From: Beroe forskalii | Taxonomy: Eukaryota; Ctenophora; Nuda; Beroida; Beroidae | Length of the DNA: 64,000 nt | NCBI GenBank assembly: GCA_011033025.1 | Contig: WFMF01000590.1 | Span: 1-64,000, forward strand | Direction of reading: 5' to 3' | Shown here: positions 60,297-64,000 of the stretch, piece by piece | How the letters are laid out: each line of letters opens with the position of its first letter | Position numbering within the stretch: position 1 is the first letter of the stretch | Made by a program: the position numbers and the translations under genes | Notes under the pieces: generated by a model | Told to the model about the DNA's origin: nothing | What the model saw: only the letters and a program-made list of their open reading frames with translations | Databases searched by the model: none

Positions 60297-61029
60297 TTTA
60301 TTGAACTTCGTGGCTATGATAAGATAGAGATGGTGGTGGTTATATGACTCACAATCTGCAGAGTTTTGTGACGTCATGATGCAAAGTGTGACGTCATCAT
60401 ATTATAATTTGCCTATTACCATCCAGTGCATATTTTATATCTTCTTTGATGTCATTCTGTCCCTCTATAGCGCAGCTTTGATCATGATTTCGCTCGTAGT
60501 TCTGTGTGTATTTTGAGACGTTTTTTATTTGTGGTAACTCGCAGCAGTTGCTGTCTTTTTGATATTTATTTCAAAGTCTGGAGAAATCAAATGTTGCAGT
60601 TTTTGTTTTATAACCTCAAATACTTTTCTCTTATTTAGATGGATAGTTTTTCTACTGTTTTATCGCAAAAAACATAAGTGCCCATTTCAATTTCGACTGA
60701 CCTTCAAGTGTCCGTAAATTTTGCAGAAGTCCATCTGTAAAAAGGGTAGGTAGTAAAAAGGATTGTTTAAACGGAAACCCCAATATAATGATCTAAATGA
60801 TTTATTTTGTCCAACTCCAAGCTGTCGAGATAGATAAAAGTGAAAAAGTTTTCCAAGTGAAATTAGAGGGCGGTTGTGCTGCAGCCCTTTTACCGTGGTG
60901 TTTCCACATGACAAAACGGCATTAAATCTTTCGAGTTTTTATGAAACACGTTGAGTTTTGACGAGTTGCTTTTCACTGGTGAGCTTACCACATGCTGTCC
61001 CTATTTGTTCGCGTTCAAAATATGAAATA
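60297..61029. other. BTF3 3' flank
   Basis: The 3' UTR of BTF3 and AT-rich spacer. No further coding sequence seen and no AATAAA close to the stop codon; the poly(A) site is not resolved. Confidence 0.4.
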
Positions 61030-61935
61030 ACACTAACGGTAGCGTGTCGAACTCATATGTGCGCGGCTCACAGCCACTGTCGTTAACAAGCAGTACGCCG
61101 CGCATGAAAAAGTCGCGTTCATGAGTTCGGCATTACCACATGTTACGTGTCCCTGTCCCTGTTTGTTCGCGCTTTTCGTAGAAAAGTCACAAACAATTTT
61201 GCCTCCTCTCTGAAGAGGCGCGCTTGCGCGCGCAAAATAAGGCTCCGTAACATGGAGTAAGTTCGGCACTTCCTAAGCCCGCATAGGTGTGTGTACGCGC
61301 GCGGCGCTTCCCTACGGGACACTGGGGAAGCGCGCCGCGCAACGCAGACAGGGATATACGTGTTTAGCAAGTTCGGCACGCTGTTCGAACTGCAGTTTTG
61401 AGTTTGTGCGTTACCACATGTTACTTCCTAAGCCCGCATAGGTGTGCATACGCGCGCTACCCTGAGGAAGCGCGCAACGCAGACAGGGATATACGTGTTT
61501 AGCAAACATGTTACGTGTCCCTGTTTGTTCGCGCTTGCGCCTCTTTTCTGAAGAGGCGCGCTTGAGCGCGCAAAATAAAGCTCCGTGACATGGAGTAATT
61601 GCAAATTGTAAGTTTGCGCGGCGTATAGATAAACATTAATTTTAAAACACGTATACTCCTGTTCTTGCCACATACAATGTGTCCCTGCACACCAGTTTTT
61701 TCGCGCCCTGCGAAAAGTCAAAATTTTTTCGTGTTCTCTGACCACGCGTTGCTAAACATGTATACCCCTGTCTGCGTTAATGCGCGGCGCTTTTCCTGTC
61801 CCGTAGGGATAAGAAGCGCGCGCCGCTTCCTAAGCCCACATAGGTGTGCGTACGCGCTTTGGCTTCCCTACCTGGGGATGCGCGCAAGCCAAACAGGGAT
61901 ATTTCCTATGCCCGCATAAGTGTGTGTACGCGCGC
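61030..61935. repeat. CG-rich degenerate tandem repeat, ~330-bp units
   Basis: Blocks recur in the same order: CTTCCTAAGCCCGCATAGGT (61271, 61424, 61827 and a variant near 61903), ACATGTTACGTGTCCCTG with TTTGTTCGCGC (61138, 61506), and AAGAGGCGCGCTTG with GCGCGCAAAATAA (about 61213, 61551). Many CGCG sites. Protein frames across it are repeat artefacts. Confidence 0.65.
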
Positions 61936-61944
61936 GGCGCTAAG

Positions 61945-62575
61945 GCGCCGTTACGTGACACGTTACGTTACGTGGCACGTTAAGTAACGGGCCACGTTAC
62001 GTTACGGGCCACGTTAAGTTACGTGGTACGTTACGTTACGGGCCACGTTAAGTTACGTGGTACGTTACGTTACGGGCCACGTTAAGTTACGTGGCACGTT
62101 ACGTTACGGGCCACGTTACGTTACGTGGTACGTTACGTTACGGGCCACGTTACTTCACGGGCCACATTACTTTACGTGGCACGTTACGGGCCACGTTACT
62201 TTACGTGGCACGTTACGTTACTGCAGTAACGTAAGGTGGCACGTAAACTGTAAAGTAACGTGGCCCGTAACGTAACTTGCCACGTAACTTTACGTGGCCC
62301 GTAACGTAACGTGCCACGTAACGTAACGTGGCCCGTAACGTAACCCGTGACGTAACGTGGCTCGTAACTTAACGTGCCACGTAACTTAACGTGCCACGTA
62401 ACGTAACGTGCCACGTAACGTAACGTTCCACGTGACGTAACTCGACACGTAACGTAACGTGACACGTAACGTAACGTGACACGCAATATAACGCGACGTA
62501 ACACGTAATATAACATTGACACGTAACATAACGCTGACACGTTACGATACGTGGCACCTTACTTAAAGTGACACT
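61945..62575. repeat. GTTACG minisatellite palindrome
   Basis: The left half is ACGTTACGTTACGGGCCACG-type repeats; the right half is the same repeat on the other strand (CGTGGCCCGTAACGTAAC). They meet at GTTACTGCAGTAAC near 62218-62231. It is thus a ~630-bp inverted repeat built from minisatellite, like the element at 15183-16582. Outer ends are ragged and no target duplication is clear. Confidence 0.8.
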
Positions 62576-64000
62576 GCGCGCAACATAATTATTATATTAG
62601 TTGACAGTTGTCTTATAAAGAAAAGAAAATAATACAGCAATTAGTTTCAATTGTAAAGATGGTAATTGTGAGACAATTAACAAAACTTAACCATTAATAA
62701 ACTTTGAAGTGTTACTCAACTTAATTAATTTTAAAAGTCAAACAGCTAAATATTTTGCAAATTGATATATAGCTTCACTATCAAATCGATTAATGAAATT
62801 GGGATCGAATGAAATTTAGAACTCGAAATGCTGACGTTGTGTGCGCATGAACGGTATTCTATATTGTCAGCATTTTAGTCTTAATGATGATCGGTCCCCC
62901 AATTGAATCGATCGATGTGCAATAACATACCATAAGTTTCGTGACTTAAATACAATTGATAAGTCTCACTGAACGTTCTGCCTGCGTGTATGACAAGTGA
63001 TTTGATTGAATAATTGCATGCTCTTGAACAATTTTAAAGTGATGAGTACTGTTAGTGGAGGTGAGAAGATTTTAACATGCCTATCTACAGCTTCCAAACC
63101 CTTAACTCCACGTTGGAAGCAGCAAGTCTCTATAATTTGTACTTGAAACAAGTGTTATTGCTGTGTACAAGTAAAATCTATGTCCAGTGCACTTGAGTGC
63201 TGATATAGTCGTGTACTTCAGCAGTTTTGATTTGCTGCTTTATCATGATTAAAATGATGAGCTTGCAGCATACCGCACCTTGATAATGAAAAACATACAT
63301 CCAAATGACTCGAAGCCAGGATTCCAGAGCCCGGTGCCACTATTTAGTAAACACCCTATCAGTATCAAGTTAACATAATTGTAGTCACTATTTACCAGGG
63401 GTAATTGGTCATGGTAGCAAGGGAAATTGGGAGGAGGGGGGATGCAATTAAATGCATCCTCCTCCACATTCACAGACCACATGTATAGCGTGGATAAGAT
63501 CCAAACAACTCGTCATACCCGCATATCTCCTTTGTCATTGGCCACTAAACTAAGAATGTGCATAATATTTCCGTAATCGCCACTAATAATAAGTTCATGT
63601 AACTCCCAATTCACATCCATATTCGTAGTGAGTTTTGAGCCAACTTGACTACCTAAACCTTGTACCATTATTATATTATCATATCGATTATATTATGCGT
63701 TATGAGTATGAATATGAAGGTTATGATAATTGCAATTTGGTCAGGCGTCAGCCCGACAGCCTATATAAGCTCAAAATCTATCCATTCATCAATGATCAAG
63801 AGGTGACATTACTTCGGTATTTCTGTAGAAATGAATAGCTTGAATCCCTGCAGTCTCTGTCTAGGAATGAGGAGCTTAATTACAGTTTTCTTATTTTCTA
63901 GACAATAACTGGGTCTCCTGCTTAATTACAAATTACTTTTACATTTGAATAGTTAGGCCCATTCTGAGCCCCTGGGCTTGGAATGGGACGAGCTATTTAA
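62576..64000. other. AT-rich right end, no feature seen
   Basis: Nothing I can support as a gene, RNA or mobile element. Short frames here have no protein-like pattern. Confidence 0.45.

Noticed and set aside
61945-62575. Open frames of VTLRGTLRYG type on both strands
   Set aside because: They are products of the GTTACG repeat and its inverted half, and match no protein.
1-64000. Retrovirus, LTR or Polinton-type element
   Set aside because: I found no capsid, envelope, integrase or paired long terminal repeats. The only reverse transcriptase is the non-LTR LINE relic at 12.4-14.15 kb.

Overview
This is nuclear DNA of an invertebrate animal. The coding exons are split by many GT-AG introns and are clearly more GC-rich than the AT-rich, repeat-packed introns and spacers. 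The phylum cannot be fixed from this window. The host proteins look metazoan, and the mix of Crypton, hAT-like, mariner-like and fold-back elements would suit a cnidarian, a ctenophore or another early-branching animal, but that is a guess.

Layout. TPX2 (940-3276, +) and condensin subunit NCAPD2 (4199-20809, +, 20 coding exons) lie head to tail. Both are mitotic chromosome or spindle genes. NCAPD2 introns hold a complete tRNA-Ser(CGA), a LINE reverse-transcriptase relic with a SINE inside it, a ~175-bp satellite on both sides of that LINE, and a 1.4-kb fold-back element with an 8-bp target duplication. From 20.9 to 26.9 kb come a TTAA-flanked palindromic element, two frame-disturbed minus-strand coding loci and one plus-strand gene, none of which I recognise. 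From 26.9 to 57 kb I see no host gene. That stretch holds two inverted near-identical 772-bp MITEs (29.3 and 54.3 kb), a Crypton-type tyrosine recombinase with an open 477-codon frame (41.1-42.6 kb), a small hAT-like MITE (45.1 kb) and a decayed mariner-like element (46.1 kb). BTF3 (NAC beta subunit; 57288-60296, +, four exons) follows, and its last intron carries a 1.5-kb hAT-like MITE. The right end has a GC-rich ~330-bp repeat and a large GTTACG palindrome (61.0-62.6 kb), then AT-rich DNA with no gene seen.

The most unusual pattern is that splice junctions of NCAPD2, of the unknown gene at 25-27 kb and of BTF3 are repeatedly duplicated in tandem. The decoy copies mostly run into a stop codon or carry both acceptor- and donor-like sequence. 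The second theme is a set of non-autonomous elements made of terminal inverted repeats around minisatellite or palindromic cores. All exon structures were built by eye from reading frames, splice signals, phase and remembered protein sequences; no search was run. Several exons carry small frame slips that look more like assembly indels than true gene decay.
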